From Patescibacteria group bacterium UBA5532 (GTDB lineage Bacteria; Patescibacteriota; Gracilibacteria; BD1-5; UBA2023), in the NCBI GenBank assembly GCA_002426885.1, contig DINU01000007.1, positions 1 to 54,987 of the forward strand: 54,987 nt of DNA, read 5' to 3'. A model generated the notes under the pieces. It saw only the letters and a program-made list of their open reading frames with translations, was not told the origin of the DNA and made no database searches. Of the stretch, positions 21,745 to 34,275 are shown in pieces; the stretch's first letter is position 1, and each line of letters opens with the position of its first letter. The translations under genes were made by a program, and so were the position numbers.

Positions 21745-21866
21745 ATGAGAAAATTACCTATCTGTATTATATGGAAAAAAGGAAAGTTCTCACATTTTTT
21801 TCGCAGAATATTTTGCTTGATTTTTCTTTATATTTCATACTATTGAGGTGCATATTATTTTCGCGT

Positions 21867-24800
21867 ATGTCGCTCTCTTTTTTTCATTCACCCACACGAA
21901 AGGTGATTCTTTTTTTTGTGTGTATTTTCCTCATCATATGAGGATATTTTCTCTATAGATCTGGATGAAATACTTCGTGGGGCGCGCCAGAAGTCGTGGA
22001 AGCAAATTTTTCCCTCGAATATGGGAAAATCGAATACGATACCAAGTATATCGATATGACCTTTTCTGCACCACTCGACCAAGCGACGATACGTGCGCAA
22101 AATATCACGATCACGCCTTCTGTCTCGGGGAGCGTCTCTCTCTATCAAGATAAGACGATCCGCCTCACACTCGATGCACCGCTCGATATCGGAACGACAT
22201 ACGCTGTGACGCTTACTCCAGAGATTCTCGCGGTCTCAGGAAAACCTCTGCAAGGAACGACAGAATTTCAGTTTACTGCTGTCTCTGCGATCCGTGTCAC
22301 GAATATCCTCCCGACAGGAAAGATAACCAACACGAATCAGGATATTATCGTAACATTCTCGACTCCGATGATCCCCCTCACGAATCTCGATGAGAAAGAT
22401 ACACTTCCATGTCCGCTTGTCACGACACCTGAGATTGCTGGGAAGTGTACATGGCTGAATGGAAGCACGCTCGAATTTATACCTGATGAGCCACTCCTAA
22501 GTGCGAACCGCTATCTTATCTCTGTCGTACCAGTGAAAGGACTGATCTATGAGCTGCAAGATACATTTACCGGGGAGATTCTGACTCCTCCACTCCGGCT
22601 GACAATCGGATCATCCTTCGATCCACAGAGAGGGATCATGCTCTATTCGAATGCGCCGATAACCGCAGATGAACTTCAGAAATACCTCACACTGTATGTC
22701 CCGATGAAAAGTGAGGGAACGGACACTCCCGTCGAAGTTGTGAAGCCTGTCACGATTACGCCATACACAGATGATGTGTGAAATGTAAGCGAGACGCGTT
22801 TTATTATTACGCTCGCGTCGGATCCATTTTTTTACTGAGATACTTATAATATACGGATAAAAAAATGAGTGCATCCGAAATATGCGACGGAGTCTCTTGC
22901 TGACGATGCTTCTTTTTCTGTCACGGCGAGTAGCTTCTTGGAGCATGTGTGACTCCTTCATCGGCATACTACACTCTCAGGAGCAGAGGACATGAATATT
23001 CCTGAACTAAGCTGGCTTACCGATACGTACGATGGGGAAACTCCTCCCGACTATCTTCCGTTTTCTGGTGCTGTTCTCGAGCTCTCATTCGCGCAGGAAG
23101 TCGAGCTCGATCCATCACTTTTTTCCTTCGCGACACAGTCAGGCAGAAGTGTCCCTTTTTCTCTGGAGTATGCACATGATATCACAAGTACAGGAAGCCA
23201 GGATAATAAAAAAAAGGTTCTGCTCGTAGTGAATGATACGCTTACGCCTGGGACTTCGTATGTATTTACGGTTCGCGCGAGTATCAATCCATCGCTCAAA
23301 GGAGATATGACCTATACATATCTGACCGCGCCGAAGCTCGGACTCCGTGTCGGAGAAGTACTGAATAATCGTCAGGTTTGTCTGATCAGTAATCTTCCAC
23401 TTTCGACCGGAGAATGAATCGTCCTCTCAGGACAGACCATTTCTCTCACTCCAGATACAAAATGGGAGCCAGACTCTGTATCTCACTGGTGTAAACGCTC
23501 AGAACAAGAGGAATCCTATATCATGAATGTACAACTCGATCCGCATGCAAAATACTCACTTCTTCTCGGATCTGGAGTCACAGACATCTATCAGAACAGA
23601 CTCGGACAAGACTATCGTATCACGCTCGAAGGGGTAGACATACAGCCAGATGACATGATGATCTATTCATCTTTTACCCACTTTCTCCAGGTAATTCCGA
23701 GCTCACTTCCTCTGGTGGTAAATTTTCTCTCTGCGAATTCTGATAGCGCGGATGTCACAGTCTGTACACTCTCACGCGCAGATTATCTCGAGCTCATGCG
23801 ACTCGATCGCGACTATGACGCGAGTATCCCATGTACGAAGAAATACAGAAAAACTGTCCCACTTACGAACCACTACTGGGCGATTACTCCGAATAAATTC
23901 GATCTCGAGACAGATATTATCGGTGGAAAAACCGATGCGAATTTCATCTATGTAAAATGATCTGTAACGGAGATGAGCAGGATTGAGCATCTTTTTATCC
24001 GATCCAATCTCTCACTCACACTCGAGAAAGCAGGGGATCGAGCACTGCTTTTTGCGACTTCTCTCGATGGGAAAACCGTCCCGAAAGATCTCACATTTAA
24101 GGGATATTATTTTTCCCAGGGGGAATGATATCTCGAGGCGAAAGTGTCCGTGAAATTCATAGCAGAAAAAAATCTCTACGAATTCTCGAATCCTCTCCCT
24201 GATATTCTCTTCGTGCAGAATGATACGTATTTCTGAGTGATCAATCAGTATCAAGATCAGGTCTCAAACTATGACTTCCGATATCTCGGATGACAGGATA
24301 GTATGACGCGTAACTACCTCTATCTCTATACGGATCGTCCGCTTTACAAAGCTGGAGATACTCTCTTATATAAGTGACTCCTTCGTCGTTTTACACCGAC
24401 AGGATATAGGGCTTCAGAGGCAGACACTGGCACGCTCGAGATCAGAGGGGAAAATGGAAATATACTCCTTCATACAGGAGTTACTCTCGACACGAACTCG
24501 AACTTCGACGGAAGTTTTTCTCTTCCGAAAGATGTGCCATCTGGTCGATATCTTTTCGAGCTCTATATCGGAGAAGATCGCTACACAGAGATGGTCTACA
24601 CCAATGGTGAATTTTATGTAAGTGATTACAAGAAGCCTGTCTTTGCGGTCAATATGGGAGTGAATTCGGCTGATGCTATGATCGGAGATACGGCGACTCT
24701 GACAGGCGAAGCAGTCTACTATTTCGGCGGAAATATACCAAGTGCGGAGTATACTTTCTCGGTTTTGTCACAAGATTATTATTTTAATGCGGGAGAATAT

Positions 24801-27800
24801 GGGGACTACCAGTTCGGGAATAACTCCGATTATTTCGAGTGTCTCTACTGGGGAATCTGTACGTATAATGACGTTCTGACGGCGAGCGAGACGGGAAGCC
24901 TCGACGAGCAGTGAATTGCCACATTCTCCTATGAATATCCGAAGACGGCAAGTGGGGAAAAAATATTCTCATATTCTCTCACTGTAAAAGATCCCGACAC
25001 GAAAAAAACCGTCACACACGCGATACAACAAGTCCTTCACACGACAGATGCCTACGTCGGAATCAAAGTCCCATACTGGGGATCATTTTCTGAAGATATC
25101 CCCGTCAAGTGAGTCGTGCTCGACTATAACGCAGAGGGGATAGTAGGAAAAACAGTTACACTCGAACTCTGGAAAAGAGAATGGAAGGAGATAAAAAAAG
25201 AGTGAGTCGATGGTTTTTTCTATAATACTTCTGAGATTACCCGAGAAAAAGAATCCACCAAGACGATACAATCTGGAAAAAATGGCGAATTCACACAAGC
25301 ACTCCGAAGTGCGACAGGAGGCGAATATGAAGTACGGGCGCTCTACACTGGGGAAAATGGCGAGACTTTTACCTCGACGACCATCATCTATATCGATGGA
25401 TGAGATGCTCCATACTGGCAGGAGTGAAATAATTCTATCGCAGATATGACCGCTGATGAGACGATCGTGAATATCGGAGATACAGCGTATTTCACTCTGA
25501 AATCACCTGTAAAATCTGGGAAAATGTTCATCTCGATCGAGAAAGATGACGCGATTCTCGAAGCATATACTCGCGATATTACCAGTACGACAGAGCGCAT
25601 CGAAGTCCCGATTACTGAGGCACACATCCCGAATATATATGTAAAAGTGTTTTTGATCGGACAAAATCCAGATGAGAAACTTCCGACCTACAAGCGCGCG
25701 CTCTCCGTCGTGAAGGTCACGACCGACTCGAAGAAGCTCAATGTCACGATCACCCCAGAAAAACCACGATATCTCCCCGGAGAAAAAGTCGATCTCACAG
25801 TTACAGTCACAGATAGCGAGGGAAAAATCGTACCGAACGCAAACGGAAGTCTCGTCTTTGTGGACGAGAGTCTCCTAGCGCTGATGGGAAATCCTCTGAA
25901 AAACCCATTTGCATTCTTCTACGACATGAAGCGCTATCTCGGGGTCGAGACCTATATATCACTCCTGAATCTGATAGAAAAACTCGAAGTAAAAGATGGC
26001 TCAGGAGGAGAGAAGTGAGGTGCTGGAGACGGACAGAAATGATGACTTTCTCAGAAGACACGATGAGTCTTCCGAGATACCGCCTTCTGGTATGCGAACT
26101 TCACGACAGATGCGAATGGGGTATTTCATATGACGACAGATGCACTTCCAGATAATCTCACGACGTGGGCGATCGAGTCGATCGTCTCGACTACGGAGTG
26201 AAATAAGATCGGACTCGGAACGAGCACGATCCAGACATCGAAAGCAGTCATGATCCAGGAAAATCTTCCTCGCTTTCTCGGAGAATGAGATCGTATCATG
26301 CTTTCGCCGGTTATTTTTAATCGGACGGAACAAGCTCAGAATTTTACCATCACACTCACTGGGACGCACTATCGCACCGAAGAATCGAAAAAAGTCATCT
26401 GGATTTCAGCATGAGAATCGGTCACTGCTTCATTCGGAATCATGGTAGAAGCAGGAGATACTTTTCCTCAGGGGGCTGAGATTACTTTCCGTGCAGTCGC
26501 AGAGGAGACAGGGGATCAGGACACCGTCACGAATGTACTCCCGATTCTTGCGACGACGACTCCAGAGACGACAGCGACCGTCGGAAAGACGACATCTTCT
26601 ATCGAAGAATCTGTTATTCTGAGTCAGGAAATCCGCAAAAATGAGTGATCACTCACGATTCATTATGGTGCGACGCTCCTTCCGAGTCTCATGTCTGGCG
26701 TGCATTTTCTCCAGTATTTCCCATATTCATGCGCTGAACAGCAGACATCTGCACTGATGCCATGAGTGATTCTGAAGCAGGTGAGCGATCGACTCGCACT
26801 TTCTTTTGATCTCAGAGAAGAGAAGATCGGGCAATATATCGATGCGACGACGGGATATGAAGAAAAAAGTATCGATACACTTCTCAGAGAATATCTCGCC
26901 ACGATACGAAATTTCCAGAAATCCGATGGTGGTTTTAGTTTCTGGAAAGATGATACCGCATCGAATATTTCCCTCACGATCGGACTCCTTCACTCATGGT
27001 CACGTATGCAGGCGATCGGATACACACTCGACGAAGATACGCTATGAAAGGCGATCGCATATGTAAAGACAGAGTTCTATAAGAATAAACGTGCCTACTG
27101 TACGACGGGAGCATGTAGCTGGTCTACCGAAGATCGATATCGTGCAGTTGAGGCGATTCTCGATATCAGCCCGAATGATTATGAGGCATATAAAATGTAT
27201 AAGCTCATCGGTGATCCGGGACAAAATACGTATTTACTGACACTTCAGGGACGCATCTTAATGAAGCTCACACGGATAAGCGACATTCCTGCTGATGAGA
27301 AGACTACAATGCGAGAAAAAGCAAAAGAAATCGCTCATGCGATCCTCGCAAATGAACTCGTTTTCCTCCCGCGAGGTGCTTATATTCGAAGTAGTCAGAG
27401 TCTGATTACGACAGCTCAATTTCTCGGATTGGTGGGGCTTCTCGGTGATGAGACTCGCACGTCATATGCGGAAATCCTCGACCAGATGGAACGATGGGTC
27501 ACCTCACAGAAAGAATCTGATGGAAGCTTCTGATCGACATCCACTACGCTGATCGTCCTCGAATCGCTTCTCGACTTCATCGTTGCACCGTCTGATATGG
27601 ACGTCGCGATCTCACTCGACGATACAAAAATCGTAGAAAATACGATCTCAGGATCCGGAAAACTGGCGACATTTACGAAGGCACTCTCGCTTCTCGAGCT
27701 CACAGATACATCGACGCTCGACTTCGAGAAGACTGGTTCAGGAGATCTCTACTATGATATGAGTCTCGAGTACACGATCCCTGCGAAGGAGACACTGAGT

Positions 27801-28325
27801 CGAGATGAAGGATTTCTCGTGATGCAAGAATATTACGACTATGACACATATCTCAAGATCAGACAGTTACAGTCAGAAGAATGGAAAAAATATCTCGACG
27901 GATCACTCACATACAAAGAGCTTACATACCCGAAAGACATCCTGAACTATCTCACGCCACTCGATCATCTCACAGTCGGAAAGCTCGTCTATGTTGCGAA
28001 TACAGTAATTACAGGAGAAAATCGGGATCAGGTCGCATTCGAGTGATTTATCCCTGCTGGAGTGGAGCTCGTAAATCCGAACTTTCAGACAGAAGCGTCT
28101 TCGAGTCAGATTTCACCATCTCCATTTTCTCATGTGGAGTGGAGAGATGATCGATACTTCGGATCGGCATCCCGTCTCTCTGCAGGAAAGTACACATTCT
28201 GATATCTAATTCGTCCGACACACATAGGAATCTATGAAGTCCGTCCGACACGCATATTCGAGTTCTATTTCCCTGAGGTATTCTGAAGAACATGAGGAAA
28301 AGAGGTACGAATCCTCAGTGAATAG
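21867..28325 (+). CDS. Bacterial alpha-2-macroglobulin, membrane anchored
   Basis: This 2152-residue frame contains dozens of TGA glycines. An N-terminal helix (KVILFFVCIFLII, about residues 12-24) should anchor it in the membrane with the rest outside. Several Ig/macroglobulin-like beta domains follow (for example the FSAPLDQATIRAQNITITPS type), then the MG domains with RNYLYLYTDRPLYKAGDTL. Next comes the ANFTTDANGVFHM region, and the thioester motif CAEQ at about residue 1622 (PYSCAEQQTSALMPG). The residue before the Cys is Ser, where Gly is common. An alpha-toroid domain follows (FQKSDGGFSFWKDDTASNIS). Family members trap and inactivate attacking proteases. No penicillin-binding-protein partner is adjacent. 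I start at ATG 21867, just before the anchor; in-frame upstream Met codons exist. Confidence 0.92.
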
Positions 28326-28350
28326 TTAATGATGTCATCCACGGATATCA

Positions 28351-28378
28351 AAACAGCTTTCTTTCGGGGAAGCTGTTT
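28351..28378 (+). terminator. Terminator of the alpha-2-macroglobulin gene
   Basis: AAACAGCTT (28351-28359) pairs with AAGCTGTTT (28370-28378), followed by more T. It begins 25 nt after the stop codon. Confidence 0.75.
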
Positions 28379-28707
28379 TTGTAAGTTTCATGGAAGTGAT
28401 GGGAGTGAAATCGTAGGATAGTGAACAAACCGGAATAAGAGAAGTCCTGATATTGCTCGCGAGAAACACAGCAAAGTGATATTATTGCTATAAAAAAGTT
28501 GGGGAAATAGTAAAATCTCATGGATACAAATTCTGATATATACCCAGAGCAACGATATGTGGTCTTACTCAAGAAAAAATACCACAAGGGAATTTCAGTT
28601 TTATCCTGAAATCATGTGTTTCTCGTACGAAATACCCTGTCAGTGCATATCCAACGCGCACCAGAATCGGAGAAATCTACAAAAAAGCGGGGAGAAACGG
28701 GGACATA
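28379..28707. other. Intergenic stretch with overlapping open frames, no gene called
   Basis: About 330 nt between the alpha-2-macroglobulin terminator and the pheT stop. A plus-strand frame open from 28417 runs on into the antisense of pheT and includes natural-looking pieces (REVLILLARNTAKGYYCYKK, GEIYKKAGRNGDILHPSK). A minus-strand frame here also looks plausible (VGYALTGYFVRETHDFRIK). Neither has a convincing start or known motif. One may be a decayed gene. Confidence 0.3.
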
Positions 28708-31128
28708 TTACACCCCTCGAAGCTCATATCCATCCTTTTTCATCGCTTCGATGATCATATTTTGCACTTCTCACGCCGCCTCATCTGTGATCGTTGCTTC
28801 TTGATTCTGGAGGAAAAAGTGAAATGTGACAGACTTTTTCTCTTTTCCGATTTTTTCATCATCCTGGAAAATAGACGACACTGAAATATCTCGAATCCAC
28901 GGGTGTACCGCATCTATCGTCCGTGTCACGGAACCGATCGGCATCCGCTCTGGGAGAATAAAGTTCAGCTCCCGAGGAATAGACGGGTACTTGCTGATCT
29001 CATGAAAAACACTCTCACTCTCCTGCGCATGTGGAAGAAGCGTCTCGAGGAGAATCTCGAAGTAGTAGATATCTGTGGGAAGCGAGAAATCTCCAGCAGT
29101 CTCAGGGTGAATCCGCCCGAAATATGCAACCGTATCGCCATCCACAGTATATCGACCGGTGATATTCGGATGCAGAAAAGAAAGCGCACTATCCTGGTGC
29201 ACTTCCACAAGTGTTCATGGTGCCACGGTCGCAAGAAAAGACTCGATATTCTGACGTATTTCTGCGAGTGATTTCTGGCTCGTTACTCCGGCCAGTACTT
29301 TTTTCTCGGTAAATTTTTCTCACTCCTTCGAGAAGATTTTCCCGATCTCGAAAAATGAGAGCGATTTCTGATATTTTATATTTGCCTCGAGATTCATGAG
29401 GAGGTGCGGAGCGAGCGAACGACGCATATGCGTATATTCGACATTGAACGCATTCTTGATCTCGATCGCATTTTTCTCATCTTCATATCCGACCCTCGAG
29501 TCGAGTCATATATTCGAGAAGCTGTAATTATAGACCTCATCCCACGCATGCATCGAGAAATGTGTCAGCGCACTCCGCTGAAGCAGGAGAATCGGCTCTT
29601 CATGTGTGATCGATAAGACGCCTTCGAGTGACTTTTCCTGGATTTTTTCATATCCGTAAATGCGTGCCACTTCTTCCGCGATATCCTCTCGTATCTTGAT
29701 ATCTTTTGTCGCGCGCCATGAGGGAACCTCGAGAAGCATGCGATCTTCATACACTCATGAGATCAGAAATCCGAGCCGTGTCAGGATATTCTGTATCGTC
29801 GCGTGTGGGATTTTTACACCGATTTTCCAGTCGAGAAAATCATATGTAATCTCGAGAGTGATCGAATCCCTCGGAGCGGTATGCGAGAAAAATCCTGATG
29901 GCTGGATATTTTTCCCGAGAAAATCGAGATAGTCGGCGACACGAGGAAGTGCGACACGAGGAAGTGCTGGGTCGAGCGACTTCTCGAAGCGCGTCGAGGC
30001 ATCCGTCCGGATCCCGAGTCGCTGAGCTGTGAGGCGTACAGAAGTCGAGTCGAAGCACGCTGCCTCGAAGAGAACTCGCCGAGAATCCGAGTGAATCGCA
30101 GAAGAAATACCTCAGATAATCCCTGCAATCGCGAGGATCTTCGTATTATCCGCGATAACCATATCCTGATCTGTCAGTTCATATTCGACATTATTCAGCG
30201 CGAGGATTTTTTCTCATGATCGCGCCATTCTGACCGTGATATGACCATCGATCAGATCGGCATCGAAGGCATGCATGGGCTGTCCATACTCCGTCATGAT
30301 CGCATTCGTAATGTCGACGATATCGAGCTTCGGTGCGAGTCACGCACGCTCCATCATGAGCGATATTCCGAGAGGAGATGTCCCGACGGTAATATTTTCA
30401 TACTGCATCAGTGTGTAGGTCAGACATTTTTCTGTCTGTACTTCTGCATGAAGTGCTGGGACATCTTTCGGTTGCTCGATATGTACCTCAGGGAAAAGAT
30501 CCGTCTCGAAGAGTGCATGAAATTCGCGAGCATTTCCACGAACGCCGAAGAGATCAGGACGATTCGTGATCGACTTATTATCGATCTCGAAGATGACATC
30601 CCCGAGGGAAAAAGAAGACCGCCCACCAAGCGATGGAAAAGGAAGTGTCAGCTCGTAAAATGATTTTCCGATATGAGACTCGAGCAAGTCTGTATTCCAG
30701 TATTCTTCGAGGATCATAATCCCTTCCGCGCGTTCTGAAGCCAGTCCGAGCTCGTCGATCGAGCAGATCATACCACGACTCATCATCCCTGCCATCATTC
30801 GCTCGCCGATAGTGAAATCACCATGAAGCACTGCGCCCACGAGTGCAACTGCGACATACGTCGCTCAGGAAATATTCGGTGCCCCCGTGAGTATCGTCAC
30901 GGTTTCTGATCCGACATATACATCTACGATCGAGAGCTTCTTCGAATCTGGATGCTTCTCACAGCGCGTGACTTTTCCGACGACGACCTTATCATATCCG
31001 ATTTTCTCGATTCATTCGACTTCGGCGACATGTACTGAGTATGCGTGTGCGATCGACTTCGGTGACTGATCTCGAGAGAGTGTATCGATGTCGGTAAAAA
31101 GAGCGATCCATGAGAGAGGGAGCTTCAT
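28708..31128 (-). CDS. pheT: Phenylalanyl-tRNA synthetase beta subunit
   Basis: An 806-residue protein with the bacterial domain order. The N-terminal region (MKLPLSWIALFTDID) leads into the EMAP/tRNA-binding domain (VVVGKVTRCEKHPDSKKLSI). The B3/B4 editing core follows (FEIDNKSITNRPDLFGVRG and TNAIMTEYGQPMHAFDADLI), then the B5 domain, the synthetase-like core and a C-terminal FDX-ACB domain (SISKY region, ELNFILPERMPIGSVTRTID). It pairs with PheS, whose gene is not in the window. A 15-bp tandem duplication at 29936-29965 repeats five residues. I use ATG 31126-31128; an upstream in-frame Met would add a hydrophobic stretch foreign to the family. Confidence 0.96.
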
Positions 31129-31210
31129 ATGGGAGAATAAGAATGCTCGGATTATAGAGAAAAGCGCCCTGAAAGCAAATGGAAGGAATGTGAGAAAAAA
31201 CGTCAAGAAT

Positions 31211-31239
31211 TTGGTTTTTTATAGAAGAAATGGTATAGT
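31211..31239 (+). promoter_or_regulatory. Predicted promoter of the VirB2-like gene
   Basis: TTGGTT (31211-31216), 17-nt spacer and TATAGT (31234-31239). Transcription would begin near the first possible ATG (31244), so the mRNA is leaderless or has a leader of about 15 nt. Confidence 0.55.
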
Positions 31240-31261
31240 GTGCATGTATCTCAATTCTCGT

Positions 31262-31657
31262 ATGTATCGAATTTTTCTCATCGGAATCCTCTCGCTCATG
31301 TCGTGGTACATGTATCTCCCGAGCTACGCGGATACGGTGACGGAAGCACAGACATCTGGAGTACTCGGTTCTTCCGAGGGAAAGGTGCGGACAGGGGATT
31401 TCAGCTACACCGATATCCCACAGATTATCGTCAGTGCGACGGAATGGTTTCTCGCACTTTCTGGGACAGTATCGATCATGGTGCTGATCTATGGAGCACT
31501 CAGGATGCAGATCGGATCAGGAATGTTCGGGAAGGAAGACAGCGCGAAAGGGAAGGGTATCATGACTGCAGGAATCACAGGCTTCATCCTCTCGGCATCT
31601 GCATGGGTTATCGTTCGGACGATCGTGACACTTCTCACCGAGACGAGTACTGGATAA
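31262..31657 (+). CDS. VirB2/TrbC-like small membrane protein
   Basis: A 131-residue protein (137 if it starts at ATG 31244). Residues 1-24 (YRIFLIGILSLMSWYMYLP, then SYADT) form a Sec-type signal peptide with a likely cleavage after YA. Two further hydrophobic helices (FLALSGTVSIMVLIYGALRM and MTAGITGFILSASAWVIVRT) flank a short glycine/lysine loop (GKEDSAKGKG). This is the layout of type IV secretion pilins of the VirB2/TrbC type. No other secretion genes are in the window except possibly the next small membrane protein. Confidence 0.7.
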   Translation: MYRIFLIGILSLMSWYMYLPSYADTVTEAQTSGVLGSSEGKVRTGDFSYTDIPQIIVSATEWFLALSGTVSIMVLIYGALRMQIGSGMFGKEDSAKGKGIMTAGITGFILSASAWVIVRTIVTLLTETSTG

Positions 31658-31672
31658 TCGTAAATACTTGCT

Positions 31673-32134
31673 ATGAATATTCTTTTTGCATGGACATACG
31701 CGTCTCGCTTCGAGAAAGGTGCACTCTGGTACATGATCGCGATCACGATCGTACTGACGCTCGTGCTCTACGGGATTTCTCAGTGAATCTGGATCATGTC
31801 TGTGGTGGTTCTGCTTTTTGCATGAGTCTACATGCTCCATGAGAATAACAGTCCTCCGACGCTTCGTGCAGAGATCACTGACACGGGAATTAATACGGGA
31901 AATGTATTTTACGAATATGCGAGAATATCGAGCTTCACGATCATATACACAGAAAATATCGCCCACACTCTCCGGATTCATGTCATAAAAAATATCCCGC
32001 CCGTATGTGACATCGTGCTCCCGCTCGATATAGATATCGCCGAGCTCCGCGCCTATCTCTCGACACAGATCGCAGAAGATCCGACAGAAAAATTCACATT
32101 CTCAGATTATCTCGTCCGATTTCTGCGGTTATAA
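31673..32134 (+). CDS. Small membrane protein downstream of the VirB2-like gene
   Basis: A 153-residue protein starting 15 nt after the VirB2-like stop, so probably in the same operon. Two adjacent hydrophobic helices lie at about residues 20-50 (IAITIVLTLVLYGISQGIWI and MSVVVLLFAGVYML). A soluble C-terminal domain of about 95 residues follows, with a TGNVFYEYARISSFTIIYTE core. The arrangement recalls small conserved membrane proteins next to type IV secretion or pilin genes in Patescibacteria, but I cannot name a family. Two TGA glycines lie in the membrane part. Confidence 0.7.
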
Positions 32135-32253
32135 GAAGAAATGAAATAGGAGATTCAATGGCAGCAAGAATTTATATTGCATAGAAATGGTAATCCTGGT
32201 ATCTTGTGTATTTTGCGAAGGGATTTTTTCTTTTCTTTGATAGATTTTTCTTC

Positions 32254-32361
32254 ATGAAACAGAAAACATTCTTTTTTGCTTTCTCCTGCTTTTTTCATAT
32301 ACTCGTAGCGATTTATACGATAATATTTTATCATTTTTATGTCTTCTCAAACATACGATAG
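32254..32361 (+). CDS. Possible 35-residue membrane peptide overlapping the gyrB start
   Basis: An ATG at 32254 opens a short frame, MKQKTFFFAFSCFFHILVAI, then a second hydrophobic stretch, ending at TAG 32359-32361 inside gyrB. It could be a leader peptide or chance in a T-rich upstream region. No Shine-Dalgarno is seen. Confidence 0.2.
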   Translation: MKQKTFFFAFSCFFHILVAIYTIIFYHFYVFSNIR

Positions 32362-34249
32362 TAGTAATATCCAGCTCCTCGAATGACTCGAACCAGTACG
32401 AAAAAGACCATGAATGTATATCGGTGAGACGAACGAACAGGGGCTTCATCATCTGATCTGGGAAATCGTCGATAACTCGATCGATGAGGCGATGGCGGGT
32501 TTCGCGAAGAATATCATCGTCACGATGCATGAAGATGGATCGATCAGTGTAGAAGATGACGGACGAGGAATTCCGGTCGATATTCATCCGAAGAGCGGGA
32601 AATCCGCGCTCGAGCTCGTGATGACTGTCCTCCACGCAGGAGGAAAATTCGGTGGAGAAGACAGTAGCTATAAAGTCTCTGGTGGTCTCCACTGAGTCGG
32701 TGCATCCGTCGTGAACGCGCTCTCTGACAAGATGGAAGTCTTCGTCTATAAGGATGGAAATATCTATACCCAACACTATGCACGATGAATCGTCCAGATT
32801 CCCGTGACAGAAACGGGTGAAAAGACGGAAAAGCAGGGGACACTCGTGCGCTTCTGGCCAGATGCGACGATGTTCACGACAGTAGAATTCGACTACGATA
32901 CTGTCCGTAATCGTCTCCGTCAGCAAGCATATCTTACGAAGGGGATTACGATCACATTGATAGATGAAAATACTGATTCGCGCTATCGTTTTTTCTTCGA
33001 GGGATGAGTCCGATCGTATGTCTATCATCTGAATCATGGTATCGACACGATTGGCGATGAGATTTTTTATACAGATAAAAATCTCGATGATACGCAGGTA
33101 GAAGTCGCCCTCCAGTATAAAAAAGATGACTACTCAGAGAAAATCATCAGCTTCGTCAACAATGTCACAACGACAGACGGCGGGACACATACGGCTGGCT
33201 TTCAGAGCGCTCTGACGCGGACGATGAATAAGTTCGCTCGTGAGCAGGAAATCCTGAAAGAAAAAGATCAGAATCTCGAATCTTCTGATGTACTCGAGTG
33301 AATGTGTGCGGTAATCTCTATCAAGGTTCCAGAACCACGATTTTCATCTCAGACAAAAGAAAAACTCGTGAATCCAGAAGTAAAATCGATCGTCGATAAA
33401 GTCGTCTCAGAGAAGCTCTATGACTTTCTCGCAGAAAATCCGAAGACCGCACGAGCTATGATCGAGAAATGTATCCTCGCAGCGCGAGCGCGAGCAGCCG
33501 CACGATCAGCACGCGACACGATCATCCGCAAGTGAGCACTCGAAGGATCAGGACTTCCTGGGAAGCTCGCGGATTGCTCGTCGAAAGATCCAAGTAAATG
33601 TGAGCTCTATCTCGTGGAGGGAGATTCTGCGGGATGATCAGCAAAGACTGGAAGAAATCGTGAATTTCAGGCGATTCTCCCACTTCGAGGAAAGATCCTG
33701 AACACAGAGCAGGCACGGATCGATAAGATTTTCGCAAATGCAGAAATCAAGAATCTGATTGTCGCGATGGGAACTTCTGTCGGGGAGACATTTGACTATA
33801 GTAAGCTTCGATACAGCCGTGTCATTATCATGACAGATGCGGATGTCGATGGTGCACATATCCGCACATTGATCCTGACATTTTTCTTCCGATATTTCCG
33901 AAGTCTCGTAGAACACGGGCATATTTATATCGCACAGCCACCACTCTATAAGCTCTCGAAAGGAAAAACTGTCTGGTATGTCCACTCTGACGGAGAGAAA
34001 GATCGGATCATGCAAGAAGAGGGTATCAATAGTGAAAATATCCAGCGATATAAAGGTCTCGGGGAAATGAACCCCGATCAGCTCTGGGAGACGACGATGG
34101 ATCCAGAAGTCCGGAAGATGTACCGCGTACGGATCGAAGACGCCGAGAAAGCTGATGCGATTTTCCGCATGCTGATGGGAAGCGAAGTGCCACCTCGCAA
34201 GCATTTTATCCTCTCGCACGCGACAGAAGTGAAGAATCTGGATGTGTAA
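32339..34249 (+). CDS. gyrB: DNA gyrase subunit B
   Basis: A 636-residue protein, the ATPase and strand-passing subunit of gyrase. The start reads NIQLLEGLEPVRKRPGMYIG, where the first Gly (codon 16) is TGA at an almost invariant position. GHKL ATPase motifs follow (EIVDNSIDEAMAG, VEDDGRGIPVDIHP, VSGGLHGVGASVVNAL), then the transducer. The TOPRIM domain has LYLVEGDSAGGSA, ILPLRGKILNTEQAR and IIMTDADVDGAHIRTL, and the C-terminal part has IQRYKGLGEMNPDQLWETT. This length matches gyrases without the large E. coli insertion. gyrA is not adjacent. Confidence 0.97.
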
Positions 34250-34275
34250 ACACTCTTGCGAATGAGACCACCCTT

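Noticed and set aside
28903..29271. Plus-strand ORF of 122 residues inside pheT
   Set aside because: Antisense to a well-conserved synthetase; open only because few stops occur in this frame.
29936..29965. Possible frameshift in pheT at the tandem repeat
   Set aside because: The duplication is 15 bp and keeps the frame; the protein continues normally on both sides.
31088..31261. Longer start for the VirB2-like gene
   Set aside because: It would run over the promoter and place the signal peptide about 60 residues inside the protein.
32155..32210. Nine-codon ORF after AGGAG upstream of gyrB
   Set aside because: Too short to support as a leader peptide and no attenuator fold was seen.
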